A stretch of 26,934 bases of DNA. Source: UBA8752 sp049610565. GTDB lineage: Bacteria > Bacteroidota > Bacteroidia > Flavobacteriales_D > Sanyastnellaceae. A model generated the notes under the pieces. The model searched no databases. It worked only from the letters and a program-made list of their open reading frames with translations, and was not told the origin of the DNA. Positions 7,630-15,406 of the stretch are shown here, one piece after another. Positions within the stretch are counted from its first letter, which is position 1, and every line of letters starts with the position of its first letter. Location of the stretch: assembly GCA_049610565.1 (NCBI GenBank), contig JBMYZR010000033.1, forward strand, positions 1 through 26,934. Direction: 5' to 3'. The position numbers and the translations under genes are program-made.

Positions 7630-8382
7630 GTGGCCCTCCACTTCGCTTCCGACCTCCACCTCGGTGCCCCCGATGCCTCGACATCCCGGGAGCGGGAGCG
7701 GGAATTCCTGCGGTGGTTGGATGCCGTGGGCAGCCAGGGGGACGGCCTGCACCTGGTCGGCGACCTCGTCGACTTCTGGTTTGAATGGCGGCACGTGGTG
7801 CCCAAGGGCGCCGTGCGTCTGTTGGGGCGCATCGGCGAACTGGTGGACGGGGGGCTGGAGGTGCACTGGCACCTCGGCAACCACGACATGTGGACCCGGG
7901 GCTACCTCGCCGACGAACTCGGGGTCCACGTCCATGCGGACCCGATTGTGGTCGAGCACGCAGGCCATCGGTGCCTCGTCGGGCACGGGGATGGCCTCGG
8001 CCCGGGCGACCGCAAATACAAGGCCCTGAAGCGCCTCTTCCGCAATCCGGCGGCCCGGTGGGCCTTTGCCCGTCTCCATCCCGATTTCGCCTTTGGGCTG
8101 GGATCGAGGCTCAGCCGGGACAGCCGCGCTGCAGGCGCCGAGGCCGAAGCCCGCTACACCGGACCGCAAGGCGAATGGCTCTTCCACCATTGCCGCAACG
8201 TGCTCGACCGGGAGGCCTTCGATGTGTTCATCTTCGGGCACCGCCACCTCCCCCTCGACCTCGAGGTGACGTCCACCGACGGAACGCGCTCGGCGCGGTA
8301 CCTCAACTGCGGCGACTGGATTGGCCACCGCACGTGGGTGAGCCTGGACCAGACCGGTCCTTCCCTCCACAACTGGTCCTGA
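7630..8382 (+). CDS. lpxH: UDP-2,3-diacylglucosamine diphosphatase-like phosphoesterase
   Basis: Predicted 250-residue calcineurin-like metallophosphoesterase, most likely cleaving UDP-2,3-diacylglucosamine to lipid X in lipid A synthesis. The five metal-binding blocks are present in order: SDLHLG (D8, H10), GDLVDFW (D45), GNHDMW (N84, H85), GHGDG (H119) and FGHRHLP (H204, H206). I chose the GTG at 7630 because SDLHLG must lie within the first ten residues; the in-frame ATG at 7546 would overlap the previous gene by 77 bp and add a non-conserved extension. The GHGDGLGPGDRKYKALKRLF stretch resembles Bacteroidota LpxH-like proteins rather than the enterobacterial form, so assignment to LpxH versus a related phosphatase rests on the phosphoesterase motifs plus the lpxK neighbour. 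It ends the lpxK operon; a hairpin follows at 8388-8423. Confidence 0.85.
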   Translation: MALHFASDLHLGAPDASTSREREREFLRWLDAVGSQGDGLHLVGDLVDFWFEWRHVVPKGAVRLLGRIGELVDGGLEVHWHLGNHDMWTRGYLADELGVHVHADPIVVEHAGHRCLVGHGDGLGPGDRKYKALKRLFRNPAARWAFARLHPDFAFGLGSRLSRDSRAAGAEAEARYTGPQGEWLFHHCRNVLDREAFDVFIFGHRHLPLDLEVTSTDGTRSARYLNCGDWIGHRTWVSLDQTGPSLHNWS

Positions 8383-8387
8383 AACGA

Positions 8388-8423
8388 AACCGCCGCCCCT
8401 TCCCGGAGGAAAAGGCGGCGGTT
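8388..8423 (-). terminator. Intrinsic terminator between convergent genes
   Basis: AACCGCCGCC (8388-8397) and GGCGGCGGTT (8414-8423) form a perfect 10-bp GC-rich stem with a 16-nt loop. Read on the minus strand, the stem is followed by the T-rich TCGTTTC, so it best serves the gene ending at 8442. It may also slow transcription from the lpxK side, although no T-run follows in that direction. Confidence 0.7.
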
Positions 8424-8441
8424 CCCATCGGCGAAGCCGAA

Positions 8442-11400
8442 TCAGCGTACGATGACGCGGGCGGTCTCGGTGTGGCCGTTCTCTTCGGCCGTCACGAGGT
8501 AGACACCGGGAGCGAGGTCACCCACCGCCAGGCGCACCTGGCCTCCCACCGTGGCTTGACGGTTCACGGAGCGGACGGGGCGGCCATTGAGGTCGTAGAG
8601 CACCACATTGGGCTGGACCCAGCCCTCGCCGAAGCGAACCGTGATGTCCTCACCTTCCGCCGGGTTCGGGTAGACGAGCAGGTTGCGTTGGTCAGCGGCC
8701 TCCTCGAACACGAGCTCCTCGGTGCCGAGGTACGTGTCGCTCCGGAAGATGCCACGGCCATGCGTGCCGGCGTAGATGGCGCCGTTGTTGGACACCTGGG
8801 ACCACTCCATCGGCATGTGCCACTGCTGCTCCATCGAGAAGACCGGGCTGGCGATGTCGTCGACGTTGGCCACCATGCCGAGGTTCTCCACGGTCCAGTT
8901 GGCGCCACCGTCCACCGTCTGCCAGATGCCGTGCTCCGTGCCCACGAGAATCGTGTTGCCGGTGGCGTCGCCCTGGTCGATGACCACGTCGTAGACGGGC
9001 ATCTTGCTCAGGTCGTTGTTGCTGGGGAACCAAATGCTGCTCCAATCCGGGCTGGCGTCGAGGGCATTGAAGGTCTCCTGCACCTTGCCGCCGCTGACCG
9101 TGCCATACCCGCCGACGGTCACGACCACGTGGTTGGGGTCGTTGGCGTCGACTGCGACGCCGGTCACCACGGCGCCGGTGGCCATGATCTGGGTGCGGGT
9201 CACGCCTTCGGGCACTTCGCAGGTGCCATCGTGCTGCCAGACGCTGTTGAGGCCACTGAAGCGGTACACTTTGGAGTCCCAACCGGTGACGAAAATGTGG
9301 TTGCCGGCTTCCGGGTGATCCCCCACGGCAAACTCGATGGACTTGGTGCCGGACCCGCCCGGGGCGTTGCCGAGGAAGAACCAACGCGGCTGGGCGTTGA
9401 AGTTCAATCCGTTGCGGGTCATCCACACGCCATTTCCGCTGTTGAATCCAATCACCGTCATGGTGGTGTACGGATCCTTCACCTGGATGGTCTCGTGCAC
9501 GTCGTACAGCGTGTCCGCGGCATAGGTCCACGTGGTGTCGCACACCGTCACGAGGGAGGTGTCCCCGTCTTCGATGACCTCCACGTCGTTGCAATCGTAC
9601 AGGATGGTCAGGTCCTGATCGTCGAGCCAGGGGTACTCGGTGTTCTCCACCGGCCCGGTCTCGGAGACGATCTCCGGACGAATGAGCACATCCCAGTAGC
9701 GCAAGGGCTCTTCGAGGGTGTATTCGAAGGGACGGTTGAGGTTGGCCGTCTCCATGGTGAAGGTGCTGTCCTCGATGGTCTCGTCATACGGGTTGACCAA
9801 CGGGACGGTCATGCCGCTGTTCTCGTCGTTGAAGTTCTCGTAGAGGTTCATGCAGGTGTAGAACCCGCCGAGCTCACCGTCGTCGTTGAGGATGTCGATG
9901 ATGCACTCATCGTAGAAGGATCCACCCTGGGTGAAGGGTGCGCCTGCCACGAAGAAACCGCGGTTGAGGCGACCATTCTGGGAGGTGGCGAAGAAGGGAA
10001 TGCCCTCCTGAAGGCCGGTGGCCTGGGACAGGGCACAATCAAAGCCGTCTCCACCATTGACGGACGTGCCGTCCATGTCGTTGAAGAAGGTGCCGTTGGC
10101 CGGAATCAGCATGGTGCCGTTGTCCTGCATGCCTCCGGCGACCTCGCTGGTCGGACCGTGGGCGATGCCGTAGAACTGGGTCGTCTGCAGCCCCCGGTTG
10201 CACTCCTGGTAGGTGACGCCACCATCGTAGCTGCGGAAGATGCCGCCGTCGGTGGCCACGTACATGGTGCCGGCCGGGGTGAACATCACCTCGTGCACGT
10301 CGGCATGGATGTAGAACGGGTTGGCCGGTCCTCCACCCATGGAGGCGGCCTGCTCAGCCTGGTAAGAGGGTCCACAACGCCAGAAGGACTGGCCTCCAAC
10401 GAAGGCAATCTCCGGGTCGCCCTTCTTGACGCCGAGGGCGAGGTCGTACCGGGCCTGGTTGTTGGTCGGGCAGATGTCATACCCCTCCACACCGGAAGGC
10501 CAGATCTCCTCCCAGGTCTGTCCTGCGTCCGCACTGTGGAAGACGCCGCCGAACTGGCTGCCGGAGGTGGCGAGCAGGGCGAAGGCGCTGTTGGAGTCGT
10601 CCGGGCTGATGGCCACGCGGCAACGGCCGAAGCCTTGCGGAATGGTCGGCTGGCTCGGGCTGCCGGACACGGTCTCCGTGGTTTGGAAGTCGGCGCTGCG
10701 GTAGACACGGCCATTGGTCGTGCTGATGAGCATGTAGCTGCCGTCGAGGGCGATTTCGATGTCCTGCACGCCGGTGGTGCCGCTGATGCCGCTCACGGCA
10801 TTCTCGGTGACCTCGCCATTTTCGATGTAGCCGATGCCTTGGATGCCTCCGTACCACACACGGGACGCCACGTTGGGGTCGGCCACGAGCGCGTCGGTTG
10901 CGCTCCAGTCCCCGCCCTGGAACAGGCCGGGGTCGGTGCCCTCGACGCGGGCCCAGGTGGCGCCGTTGTCGGTCGAACGGTAGATGCCGTCTCCGCGGAA
11001 GCCGCTGCCTCCGACACCACTCACGCCGTCGAACTGCGTGCCGGTGCCGACGTAGAGGTCACCGTTGCCCGCCATCGCGATGGACGCGACCATGGCACTG
11101 GGAAAGCTGGAAATGCGTTCCCAGTTGTCGCCCTGGTTCCAGGAGCGCCACAGGCCGCCACTCACACCACCGGTGATGAGCTGGACCTCATTGACCGCCA
11201 GGATGCAGCGGGTCCGGCCGCCGAGGTTGTCGGGACCCATCGGATTCCAGTAATGTCCACCACTGCGGTTGGCGGACTGCACGGCCGCCACCTGGCGGGT
11301 GCGCTCTCCGAGCTGGCGGAGGCCCTCGTGGTTCATCTCACCGGTTTCGATGTCGGCGCGAAGGGCGAGCATCACCTCCTCCATTCCGGAGGCATCGGCG

Positions 11401-11522
11401 ACAGGCGTCTCGGTCTGGGCGGCACGCGGGGCATAGTCAGCCTGGGTGGCGTGTTCCATCTGGAGGAAGGCCAGGGTGCCGGCAAGGCCGGCGGCGGCCA
11501 AAAGGAAGACAGTCTTCTTCAT
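8442..11522 (-). CDS. T9SS type A sorting-domain protein with sortilin-like Asp-box beta-propeller
   Basis: Predicted 1026-residue secreted protein. The ATG at 11522 starts a clear signal peptide (MKKTVFLLAAAGLAG...); codons upstream read as non-coding. Asp-box/BNR repeats typical of sortilin-VPS10-like and sialidase-like propellers recur: SWNQGDNWERI, YRSTDNGATWARVEG, FHSADAGQTWEEIWP, FRSYDGGVTYQECN and WQTVDGGANWTVENLG. An acidic non-repeat stretch (about residues 560-695) separates propeller sections. The last 80 residues form a type A C-terminal sorting domain: LLVYPNPAEG, then VVLYDLNGRPVRS, LAPGVYLV and a final ...TARVIVR, directing export and surface anchoring by T9SS. No sialidase catalytic residues are recognisable, so I do not call it an enzyme; adhesion or binding is plausible. 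It stands alone on the minus strand, with lipA upstream (122 bp) and a terminator downstream. Confidence 0.9.
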   Translation of the reverse strand: MKKTVFLLAAAGLAGTLAFLQMEHATQADYAPRAAQTETPVADASGMEEVMLALRADIETGEMNHEGLRQLGERTRQVAAVQSANRSGGHYWNPMGPDNLGGRTRCILAVNEVQLITGGVSGGLWRSWNQGDNWERISSFPSAMVASIAMAGNGDLYVGTGTQFDGVSGVGGSGFRGDGIYRSTDNGATWARVEGTDPGLFQGGDWSATDALVADPNVASRVWYGGIQGIGYIENGEVTENAVSGISGTTGVQDIEIALDGSYMLISTTNGRVYRSADFQTTETVSGSPSQPTIPQGFGRCRVAISPDDSNSAFALLATSGSQFGGVFHSADAGQTWEEIWPSGVEGYDICPTNNQARYDLALGVKKGDPEIAFVGGQSFWRCGPSYQAEQAASMGGGPANPFYIHADVHEVMFTPAGTMYVATDGGIFRSYDGGVTYQECNRGLQTTQFYGIAHGPTSEVAGGMQDNGTMLIPANGTFFNDMDGTSVNGGDGFDCALSQATGLQEGIPFFATSQNGRLNRGFFVAGAPFTQGGSFYDECIIDILNDDGELGGFYTCMNLYENFNDENSGMTVPLVNPYDETIEDSTFTMETANLNRPFEYTLEEPLRYWDVLIRPEIVSETGPVENTEYPWLDDQDLTILYDCNDVEVIEDGDTSLVTVCDTTWTYAADTLYDVHETIQVKDPYTTMTVIGFNSGNGVWMTRNGLNFNAQPRWFFLGNAPGGSGTKSIEFAVGDHPEAGNHIFVTGWDSKVYRFSGLNSVWQHDGTCEVPEGVTRTQIMATGAVVTGVAVDANDPNHVVVTVGGYGTVSGGKVQETFNALDASPDWSSIWFPSNNDLSKMPVYDVVIDQGDATGNTILVGTEHGIWQTVDGGANWTVENLGMVANVDDIASPVFSMEQQWHMPMEWSQVSNNGAIYAGTHGRGIFRSDTYLGTEELVFEEAADQRNLLVYPNPAEGEDITVRFGEGWVQPNVVLYDLNGRPVRSVNRQATVGGQVRLAVGDLAPGVYLVTAEENGHTETARVIVR

Positions 11523-11551
11523 TGTGGTTCGGTTCCCGTTCGTAGGAAGGC

Positions 11552-11559
11552 GGAATTTA
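11552..11559 (-). promoter_or_regulatory. Possible -7 box and nearby palindrome upstream of the propeller gene
   Basis: Minus-strand TAAATTCC lies 30 bp before the ATG at 11522 and repeats the string found upstream of the lipoprotein gene at 648-655. A 10-bp perfect palindrome, GAACCGGTTC (11582-11591), overlaps the place where a -33 element would sit (TTCC at 11584-11581, 21-bp spacing) and could be an operator. Both observations are weak on their own. Confidence 0.28.
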
Positions 11560-11644
11560 AGCAAGGAACACTGCCCGACGGGAACCGGTTCGACGACCCG
11601 GCATACCGGAGGGTCCAAGGGGCATGAACCGCCCCCGGAGGCCC

Positions 11645-12529
11645 TTAGATGACGTGCTTTTCGGCGTGATAGCTCGAACGGACCAAGGGCCCGCTTTCCA
11701 CGAACATGAAGCCCATGGCCAACCCCTCTTCCCGGAGCATGTCGAACGTATCGGGATGAACGAACTCCGCCACGGGCAAATGCTTTGGGGTCGGCTGCAG
11801 GTATTGGCCAAGGGTCAGCACCTGACAATCCACCGAGCGCAGATCCTCCATGGTCTCCCGGACCTCCTGCACCGTTTCGCCGAGGCCGAGCATGACCCCG
11901 CTCTTGGTGCGGATGCCGGCTTTCCTCAGGCGCATGAGCACTTCCAGACTGCGGTCATACTTGGCCTGGATGCGAACCTGCTTGGTGAGGCGGCGCACCG
12001 TTTCCAAGTTGTGGCTGACGACTTCAGGGGCGACGTTGATCACCTTCTGCAGGTTGTCCCATTTGCCCGCGAAATCGGGGATGAGGGTTTCGAGGGTGGT
12101 GCCGGGGCTTTGGTGGCGAATGGCGCGGACGGTCTGGGCCCAGATTTCGGCACCGCCGTCGGGCAGGTCGTCACGGTCCACGGAGGTGATCACCGCGTGC
12201 TTCACCTCCATCAGCTTCACGCTGTTGGCCACCCTGCCGGGCTCAAACGGATCCACCTCCTCGGGCCGGCCGGTCGACACGTTGCAGAACCCGCAGGATC
12301 GCGTGCAGACGTTGCCGAGGATCATGAACGTCGCCGTGCCCTCTCCCCAGCATTCGCCCATGTTGGGACAGTTTCCGCTCTCGCAGATGGTGTGCAGCTT
12401 GTGCTCGCTGACGAGGCCGCGGACCTTGCGGTAGGCCTCACCCGTGGGCAGCTTGACCTTGAGCCAGGGTGGCTTGGTGCGGCGGGGGCGATCGGGGTTG
12501 CCCTGCGGTGTGGGATTCGCCTGCGTCAT
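11645..12529 (-). CDS. lipA: Lipoyl synthase
   Basis: Radical SAM enzyme that inserts two sulfurs into protein-bound octanoyl groups to make lipoyl cofactors for 2-oxoacid dehydrogenases and the glycine cleavage system. The predicted 294 residues match family length. The auxiliary iron-sulfur cluster ligands are C49, C54 and C60 (CESGNCPNMGEC). The radical SAM cluster ligands are C75, C79 and C82 (CTRSCGFC). The C-terminal Ser ligand region RSSYHAEKH is intact. Other conserved stretches include ITSVDRDDLPDGGA, VSHNLETV, KSGVMLGLGE and GQYLQPTPKHLPV. The start ATG overlaps the end of the upstream membrane-protein gene by 4 bp (ATGA), so the two are translationally coupled. No lipB is in the window. 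No strong terminator follows; only a 5-bp hairpin (GGGGC/GCCCC, 11619-11635) is seen. Confidence 0.98.
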   Translation of the reverse strand: MTQANPTPQGNPDRPRRTKPPWLKVKLPTGEAYRKVRGLVSEHKLHTICESGNCPNMGECWGEGTATFMILGNVCTRSCGFCNVSTGRPEEVDPFEPGRVANSVKLMEVKHAVITSVDRDDLPDGGAEIWAQTVRAIRHQSPGTTLETLIPDFAGKWDNLQKVINVAPEVVSHNLETVRRLTKQVRIQAKYDRSLEVLMRLRKAGIRTKSGVMLGLGETVQEVRETMEDLRSVDCQVLTLGQYLQPTPKHLPVAEFVHPDTFDMLREEGLAMGFMFVESGPLVRSSYHAEKHVI

Positions 12530-13302
12530 GTCTTGAATTGTTGTCGTCCGAAGCTCCAGTGCACGAACAGGGTCAGGAAGAACCGGTCATTCTGGCCCGT
12601 GGAGGCCGCCATGATCTCGACCGGAGTCAGGAAGGCGTCGAGGTTGATCCCGACCGACGCCGTTCTGAGGTACTCCCGGCCGGCACCGTATTCGAAGTCG
12701 ACGGCCACCCGGGCAAAGGCGCCGGGTTGGGGCGTCAGCTCCAGGATGCCGTTGAGGGCGCCGGCCCGGCCGTAGATGTCATCCGTTCCGTGGATGGTGG
12801 GGTCGTAGCGCTCGATGAGCACGTAACTGTATGGGATGTCGGGGTACCCGATTTCGAGGTAGACCGGCTTGGTCAGGGACAGGCTCGGACCGAAGGCATA
12901 CTTCCAGCCGATGGCCACGGCCCCGTTCCTCAACTTCGGGGTGGCGATGGTGCGCTTTCCCCATCCGAGGCGCACCATGTACGCCGAGTTGACCTTGCCG
13001 AAGACATAGCTCTTGGCCTGCTCATAAACGGGATTGAAACTGCGGACCTCCTTGGGGTGCTTCATGCTGGCCACCTCCAGGGACCAGGTGCTGACCTTGC
13101 CCACGCCGCGGTAGGCACCGCGCTCGATGTGACCGCCCATGCCGCGGGTGTGCAGGGTCAATCCCATTTCCCAGCGGTGTGTGAACACGGTTTTGGCCTC
13201 ATCAGACCCGGCATTGTCCCCTTGTCCCCATGCCGCCAACGGCGTGCACATCGCCAGCGGCATCAGCCACATCGTGAGGGGGAGGAAGAAGCGGGTCATC
13301 AT
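12526..13302 (-). CDS. Predicted outer-membrane barrel protein coupled to lipA, function unknown
   Basis: Predicted 258-residue protein; I do not recognise the family. Residues 1-27 form a signal peptide (MMTRFFLPLTMWLMPLAM..., probable cleavage after AAWGQ). The mature part alternates aromatic and polar residues in short strand-like runs (HRWEMGLTLHTRGMGGHIERG, AYMVRLGWGKRT, AVAIGWKYAFGPSLSL, FLTLFVHWSFG), suggesting a small beta-barrel. Strands such as FARVAVDFEYGAG, TASVGINLDAFLTPVEIM and the near-terminal FFLTLFVHWSFG support this; the last strand is followed by only five residues. Two consecutive ATGs (13302, 13299) are possible starts. The stop overlaps the lipA start by 4 bp, so expression is tied to lipoyl synthesis although the protein is predicted to sit in the envelope. 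It is divergent from the OsmC gene (38 bp). A TAATTTCG -7-like box lies at 13333-13326. Confidence 0.82.
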   Translation of the reverse strand: MMTRFFLPLTMWLMPLAMCTPLAAWGQGDNAGSDEAKTVFTHRWEMGLTLHTRGMGGHIERGAYRGVGKVSTWSLEVASMKHPKEVRSFNPVYEQAKSYVFGKVNSAYMVRLGWGKRTIATPKLRNGAVAIGWKYAFGPSLSLTKPVYLEIGYPDIPYSYVLIERYDPTIHGTDDIYGRAGALNGILELTPQPGAFARVAVDFEYGAGREYLRTASVGINLDAFLTPVEIMAASTGQNDRFFLTLFVHWSFGRQQFKT

Positions 13303-13325
13303 GGGGGAAACGCGCAGAAGCCATA

Positions 13326-13333
13326 CGAAATTA
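13326..13333 (-). promoter_or_regulatory. Possible -7 box for the membrane protein-lipA operon
   Basis: Minus-strand TAATTTCG matches TAnnTTTG at 7 of 8 positions and lies 24 bp before the ATG at 13302, within the 38-bp divergent gap. The -33 region would fall inside the first codons of the OsmC gene and shows no clear TTTG. Confidence 0.35.
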
Positions 13334-13340
13334 GCGCACG

Positions 13341-13745
13341 ATGAAATTTGAACTCACCTATCCTGAACCCCTGAGGACCCGCGCGGTTCACAAAGGCAAC
13401 GGTCAGGTCCTCCTGACGGACGCTCCGACCGACAATGGCGGACTCGGGGAATCCTTCTCCCCCACGGACCTCGTGGCGGTCGGGCTCGCGAGCTGCATCA
13501 TGACCATCCTCGGGCTCCGCGCGGCTTCCCGCGACCTGCGCATCCTCGGGATGACGGCGGACACCGAAAAGAAAATGAGCCCGAATCCACGGCGCGTTGG
13601 ACGCGTCGCAGTCGGGCTCACCGTGCAGTTGGAAGGCGGGACCGAAGACGACCGGAATTGGCTGCGCGAGGAGGCGCTGGCCTGTCCGGTGGCCCTGTCC
13701 CTGCACCCGGACCTCCGTCAGGACATCCGGATTGACTTCATCTGA
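13341..13745 (+). CDS. OsmC/Ohr-family peroxiredoxin-like protein
   Basis: Predicted 134-residue cytoplasmic protein of the OsmC superfamily, whose members reduce organic or fatty-acid hydroperoxides with a Cys pair. The two catalytic cysteines are visible at the expected places: C52 in GLASCIMTILGL and C115 in EEALACPVALSLHPD. The block SFSPTDLVAVGLASC is characteristic of the OsmC (YhfA-like) branch rather than classical Ohr. The C-terminal CPVALSLHPDLRQDIRIDF matches what I know of Bacteroidota members. The ATG at 13341 gives MKFELTYPEPLRT, a normal family N-terminus. It is divergent from the lipA operon and converges on the small lipoprotein gene with only 7 bp between stops. A link to lipoate through thiol chemistry is conceivable but not shown by the sequence. 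Confidence 0.92.
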   Translation: MKFELTYPEPLRTRAVHKGNGQVLLTDAPTDNGGLGESFSPTDLVAVGLASCIMTILGLRAASRDLRILGMTADTEKKMSPNPRRVGRVAVGLTVQLEGGTEDDRNWLREEALACPVALSLHPDLRQDIRIDFI

Positions 13746-13752
13746 GGGGTCA

Positions 13753-13911
13753 TCAGTTGGACTCCGCCTCGGCATCGGCCGGGTCGGACTCCGTGGAGGC
13801 CTGTTCGAACTCGACACCGTTGTAGGCGTCGCAGTAGGGGTAAGACAAGGCACAGCTGCTGAGGCCAATGCTGATCAGAAGGGCCGCAGCCCAGAGGTTG
13901 ACGTTCTTCAT
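13753..13911 (-). CDS. Small 52-residue lipoprotein
   Basis: Short gene encoding MKNVNLWAAALLISIGLSSC as a lipoprotein signal peptide (lipobox LSSC, Cys at residue 20), followed by a 32-residue mature part beginning ALSYPYCDAYNGVEF and ending in an acidic tail rich in Asp, Glu and Ala. A second Cys sits in the YPYCDAYN segment. No enzymatic domain is possible at this size; it is likely an envelope-anchored peptide of unknown role. It lies alone on the minus strand, convergent with OsmC and divergent from the GWxTD gene. The clean signal peptide and the stop placed just short of the OsmC stop support it being real. Confidence 0.72.
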   Translation of the reverse strand: MKNVNLWAAALLISIGLSSCALSYPYCDAYNGVEFEQASTESDPADAEAESN

Positions 13912-14002
13912 GACGGTTGGATGTGGATTCGTGCAGAACACACTCCGCCTTACGGGCATGAATCCAAAAAGGTTACGGACTTCCTCCCCAAATTGCCGCC
14001 GC

Positions 14003-15406
14003 ATGTCGCGCCACCCCGTCCGACGTTGGGGCCACCCTGTTGGCTCCCCCGCCCCATCCCGGCCTGAGCGCCGGATGCCGCAACCGGCTGTGTTGGCGAT
14101 GGTCCTGTTGGCCGTGGCGGCCTGTGTGGGCTCCGGCTGTTCGTCGCCAGCCCGCCTCGGAACCAATGCGCAGAAACCCTACGAATGGGAAGCGCTCACC
14201 CACCACCCCCAACTCGCCTGGCACCGCCATCGGGCGGACTCCGCCTCGCTGTTCGTCCACCTGCCGGCGCACGAACTCCTTCACTTGAGGGAGGGAGGAG
14301 ACCGTCCGTTCCGGTTTTCCGTCGAGGTGGAACTGCTGGTGACCGCGTTGGAATGGCCTGAGACAGAAACCGGCGACGTTCCTGTGCCCGTGCTCCACCG
14401 CTTCCGGTGGGAAGGCAGGCCGAGTCCCGAGGCCCGCGACCTCACCGCGCGCTTTTCCTTCCCGCTCAGCACGGGACGGTACCGCATCGTGCACACCGTC
14501 CGGGATGCCCACCGGGGCGCCGATGTCACCGGAACGGTGCTGCTGGATGGTTGGGCACCCGAAGCGCCTGTCCGCTGTCTCGCCTTCGACCCGGAGACCG
14601 GCGATCCGGCTTGGGACCATGCCCTGCCGGCGCAAGGACGCATGGGCCTGCTCGTGCCCGCCGACCTCTCCCCAGGACTGTGGGCCCACAGCCACCTCGC
14701 CCCGGTCGACTCCTTTCCGTCTGCCCCCTTTCTCGACCGCACGGTCGCGGCGCTGGCCTTTCCCGACCCGGAGGCCCGTCAACTCCCGCTGACCCCCGCG
14801 GATGCCGATGGCCTGATGCTCCCCGAGGGAGATTGGTCAGGGTGGAAAGTCCTTCTCTGGGAAGGAGAACCCGGATTGCACCAATGGCGGTCACCTAAAG
14901 GCGATCGCCCCGTCATCGTGGCGGCCCGACGCCCCCATTTCCCCGAAATGCGGGACCTGGATGAGATGATCCGCGCCACGCGCTTTATCGCCAAGCGGCA
15001 GGAATACCAAACCATGAAGGAAGCCCGGGACCCCAAGCGGGCCTTCGATGAATTCTGGCTCGGCTTCACCGACGATGCCGACGCCTCCCGTCGGCTCATC
15101 GCCACGTATTACGGCCGAGTCCACGAAGCCAACGTGCACTTCAGCGGCCTCAAGGAAGGGTGGTGCACCGACCGCGGCATGGTCCACATCATCTTCGGTC
15201 ACGCCGACCGCATCCGCAGGGACCGCTTCGGGGAAACGTGGATCTATGGAGACGAAGGGGATGTCAACGCCCTGGTCTTCCGCTTCTCCCGCCAGGATCG
15301 GGGGGACGACTTCAACGCATTCGAATTGGAACGATACCCGGGCTTTCGCAGTCCATGGGAAGCCATGGTGGGCAGCTGGCGCCGGGGAAAAGTCAGGAAA
15401 CGATGA
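14003..15406 (+). CDS. GWxTD-domain lipoprotein
   Basis: Predicted 467-residue envelope protein with the GWxTD domain, a Bacteroidota-associated family of undefined function. A hydrophobic stretch (AVLAMVLLAVAACVGSGC) ends in a lipobox-like GSGC. Start choice is uncertain. The ATG at 14075 gives a compact signal but no basic residue before the core; the ATG at 14003 adds an Arg-rich n-region and is used here. The first two-thirds are unassigned, beta-rich by appearance. The conserved C-terminal part begins near DEMIRATRFIAKRQEYQTM and includes AFDEFWLGF and the name motif GWCTDRGMVHIIFG (about residue 386), followed by ETWIYGDEGDVNALVFRF. The stop overlaps the start of the rRNA methyltransferase gene by 4 bp (ATGA), so the two are coupled. 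The first ATG is 91 bp from the divergent small lipoprotein start. Confidence 0.85.
   Translation: MSRHPVRRWGHPVGSPAPSRPERRMPQPAVLAMVLLAVAACVGSGCSSPARLGTNAQKPYEWEALTHHPQLAWHRHRADSASLFVHLPAHELLHLREGGDRPFRFSVEVELLVTALEWPETETGDVPVPVLHRFRWEGRPSPEARDLTARFSFPLSTGRYRIVHTVRDAHRGADVTGTVLLDGWAPEAPVRCLAFDPETGDPAWDHALPAQGRMGLLVPADLSPGLWAHSHLAPVDSFPSAPFLDRTVAALAFPDPEARQLPLTPADADGLMLPEGDWSGWKVLLWEGEPGLHQWRSPKGDRPVIVAARRPHFPEMRDLDEMIRATRFIAKRQEYQTMKEARDPKRAFDEFWLGFTDDADASRRLIATYYGRVHEANVHFSGLKEGWCTDRGMVHIIFGHADRIRRDRFGETWIYGDEGDVNALVFRFSRQDRGDDFNAFELERYPGFRSPWEAMVGSWRRGKVRKR

Noticed and set aside
5337..7889. An 850-codon open frame opposite lpxK and the TlpA-like gene
   Set aside because: The sense strand carries complete P-loop and WCGPC motifs; the antisense product has no recognisable features.
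8442..11522. Calling the Asp-box protein a sialidase
   Set aside because: Asp boxes only mark propeller blades; the arginine triad and catalytic residues of sialidases are not recognisable.
7785..11627. A 1280-codon open frame opposite the propeller gene and overlapping lpxH
   Set aside because: Same composition effect; it overlaps two well-supported genes and shows no domain or signal peptide.
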